Positions 12,897-14,282 of a stretch of DNA of 14,282 nucleotides are shown here, piece by piece. The stretch lies in NCBI GenBank assembly GCA_036556965.1, contig DATBIO010000215.1, forward strand, positions 1 to 14,282, written 5' to 3'. The stretch's first letter is position 1; every line of letters begins with the position of its first letter. A program made the position numbers and the translations under genes. Origin of the DNA: DATBIO01 sp036556965 (GTDB lineage: Bacteria > Acidobacteriota > Vicinamibacteria > Fen-336). The notes under the pieces are model-generated. The model was not told the origin of the DNA. It saw nothing but the letters and a program-made list of their open reading frames with translations, and did no database searches.

Positions 12897-14282
12897 CTAG
12901 AGGCCGGGCTGCTCCGCGCGGCGCACGCGCGTGCGCAGGCCGGTCCACACCTCGCCGAGTCCGCCCACCAGCCCCACGCCGCGGCGCCGGCGCGCCGCGT
13001 TCCACTGCACGGCGTCGTCGAGCAGGCTGTAGGCCGCCGGCACCACGAAGAGCGTGAAGAGGGTGCTCACGGCCATGCCCCCCACCAGGGCCAGGGCCAT
13101 GGGGCGCTGCAGCTCGGCCCCGGGGCCGAGGGCCAGGGCCGGCGGGATGGCGCCGGCGATGGTGGCGGTGGACGTCATGAGGATGGGACGCAGCCGTACC
13201 GGGCAGGCCTTGAAGATGGCCTCGTGCCGCTCCACGCCCTGGGCGCGCATCTGGTTGGTGAAGTCCACGAGCAGGATGGAGTTCTTCTTGGCGATGCCCA
13301 TGAGCAGGATCGCACCCAGCATCGAGTAGACGTTCAGGCTCTGGCCGCTCAGGTAGAGGGCAATCAGCGCGCCGCTGATGGAGAAGGGCAGCGCGAGGAG
13401 CACGGTGAAGGGGTGGGTGAAGGCGTTGAACTGCGCGGCCAGCACCATGTAGGCGACGATCAGGCCCATGGCGAAGGCGAAGAGCAGCGAGGCGAACGAC
13501 TCGCGGAAGGCCTGGGAGGAGCCGGAGGGCGTGGCCCGGTAACCGTCGGGCAGCACGCGCGTGGCGATGTCCAGCGCCTTGTCGAGGGCCTCCGCCTGGG
13601 AAGCGCCCGGCGTGACGTTGGCGAACACGGTGATGGCGCGCTCGCGGTCCTTGCGCGTGATGGCCTGCAGCGTGGGCTGCTGCTCGATGGCCACCAGGTC
13701 GCTCAGCCGCACGAGCTGGCCGGAGGCGGTGCGCACGAAGAGGCGCTGGATGTCCTCCGGCCGTTCGCGCTGGGGGGCGAGCAGGCGCACGCGGATGTCG
13801 AAGCGGCGGCCCGCCTCCTTGTACTTGCCCACGCGCGTGCCCCCGATGGCGGCGTTGATGGTCTGGCCGAGGTCGGCCATGGAGACGCCGAGGGCGGCCG
13901 CCTTGTTGCGGTCGATCCCGACGCGCAGCTCCGGCTTGTTCAGGCGCAGGCTCGAATCGACGTCGGTGAAGCCCGGCCGCTGCCGCAGGCTCTCCACCAG
14001 GCGCTGGCTGTGGTCGCGGAGCGCGCCGAAGTCCGGGTTCTGGATCACGAACTGGAAGGGCTTGCCGCCCTGGCCGGTCGGCAGCCCGGAGAAGGGGACC
14101 ACGAAGACGCTCAGGCCCGGGATGCGGGCGAAGCGCTCGCGCAGCTCGGTCACGACTTCGTGCTGCGAGCGGCGGCGCTCCGCGCGCGCGTGGAGCCGGG
14201 TGAAGATCGCGCCGCGATTCACCGCCCCCGGCCCTCCCTGCGACAGCCCGATGAAGGACGAGGCGGCGCGCACCTCCGGGGT
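12897..14282 (-). CDS. RND efflux pump inner-membrane subunit, HAE1/AcrB type (partial, N-terminus beyond window)
   Basis: The 461 residues seen are the C-terminal part of a hydrophobe/amphiphile efflux transporter. They include a periplasmic porter/docking region (FVVPFSGLPTGQGG, LRVGIDRNKAAALGVSMADL, QLVRLSDLVAIEQQP) and then the last five transmembrane helices. These include GLIVAYMVLAAQFNAFTHPF, the GIAKKNSILLVDF helix that corresponds to the proton-relay lysine region of AcrB, RLRPILMTSTATIAG, and a final helix ending FVVPAAYSLLDD. Such pumps export drugs or lipophilic compounds with an adaptor and a TolC-type channel, neither of which is in the window. The reading frame is open to the last base, so the 5' part lies outside. 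The V at 14273 is internal, not a start. A short basic tail follows the last helix. The gene is followed by the metallopeptidase promoter region. No clear T-rich terminator was found. Confidence 0.93.
   Translation of the reverse strand, partial: TPEVRAASSFIGLSQGGPGAVNRGAIFTRLHARAERRRSQHEVVTELRERFARIPGLSVFVVPFSGLPTGQGGKPFQFVIQNPDFGALRDHSQRLVESLRQRPGFTDVDSSLRLNKPELRVGIDRNKAAALGVSMADLGQTINAAIGGTRVGKYKEAGRRFDIRVRLLAPQRERPEDIQRLFVRTASGQLVRLSDLVAIEQQPTLQAITRKDRERAITVFANVTPGASQAEALDKALDIATRVLPDGYRATPSGSSQAFRESFASLLFAFAMGLIVAYMVLAAQFNAFTHPFTVLLALPFSISGALIALYLSGQSLNVYSMLGAILLMGIAKKNSILLVDFTNQMRAQGVERHEAIFKACPVRLRPILMTSTATIAGAIPPALALGPGAELQRPMALALVGGMAVSTLFTLFVVPAAYSLLDDAVQWNAARRRRGVGLVGGLGEVWTGLRTRVRRAEQPGL

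Overview
The window is very GC-rich, with G or C at almost every third codon position. It encodes a typical accessory stretch of a Gram-negative, secretion-rich bacterium. Several features fit Acidobacteriota (or a similar high-GC phylum such as Myxococcota): an ECF-type sigma factor coupled to a Ser/Thr kinase, DUF1579-like beta-barrel proteins, TPR proteins and a large secreted M36 metallopeptidase with P-domains. This placement is an inference from gene content. No rRNA or marker gene is present to confirm it. No tRNA, CRISPR array, insertion sequence or phage gene was seen.

Layout. 1-794 (minus): the N-terminal part of a GT-C-fold membrane glycosyltransferase, cut by the window edge. 903-3163 (minus): a likely transcription unit of a small four-helix membrane protein, a secreted beta-barrel protein translationally coupled to it, and a secreted TPR protein. 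It ends in a clear hairpin terminator at 859-882. 3339-3737 (plus): a DUF1761 membrane protein, followed by a decayed C-terminal scrap of a VOC (glyoxalase-like) gene. 3900-4775 (minus): an AraC-family regulator. It is divergent from 4930-6407 (plus), a two-gene unit made of a TPR + DUF1579-like secreted protein and an overlapping Cys-rich exported protein. 6418-8084 (minus): an ECF-like sigma factor and a Ser/Thr kinase sharing a GTGA start/stop overlap. 8162-12667 (minus): a 1501-residue secreted fungalysin-type (M36) metallopeptidase with a duplicated Ig-like + P-domain module, an HYR domain and a terminal Ig-like domain. Its promoter is recognisable. 12897-14282 (minus): the C-terminal part of an HAE1/AcrB-type RND efflux pump, cut by the right edge.

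How the parts may work together. The sigma/kinase pair is a self-contained signalling unit. The kinase is tethered to the membrane by one C-terminal helix and has no sensor domain. The AraC regulator is placed to control itself and perhaps the divergent two-gene unit. Much of the rest of the window (TPR proteins, beta-barrel proteins, metallopeptidase) is predicted to act outside the cytoplasm. The AraC gene and the metallopeptidase gene share a nearly identical 12-base -10 region at the same distance from a -35-like GACA. That suggests a common promoter type in this genome.

I found no clear new defence or mobile system. The best leads are the metallopeptidase architecture, the sigma/kinase pair, the shared promoter element and the VOC gene remnant.
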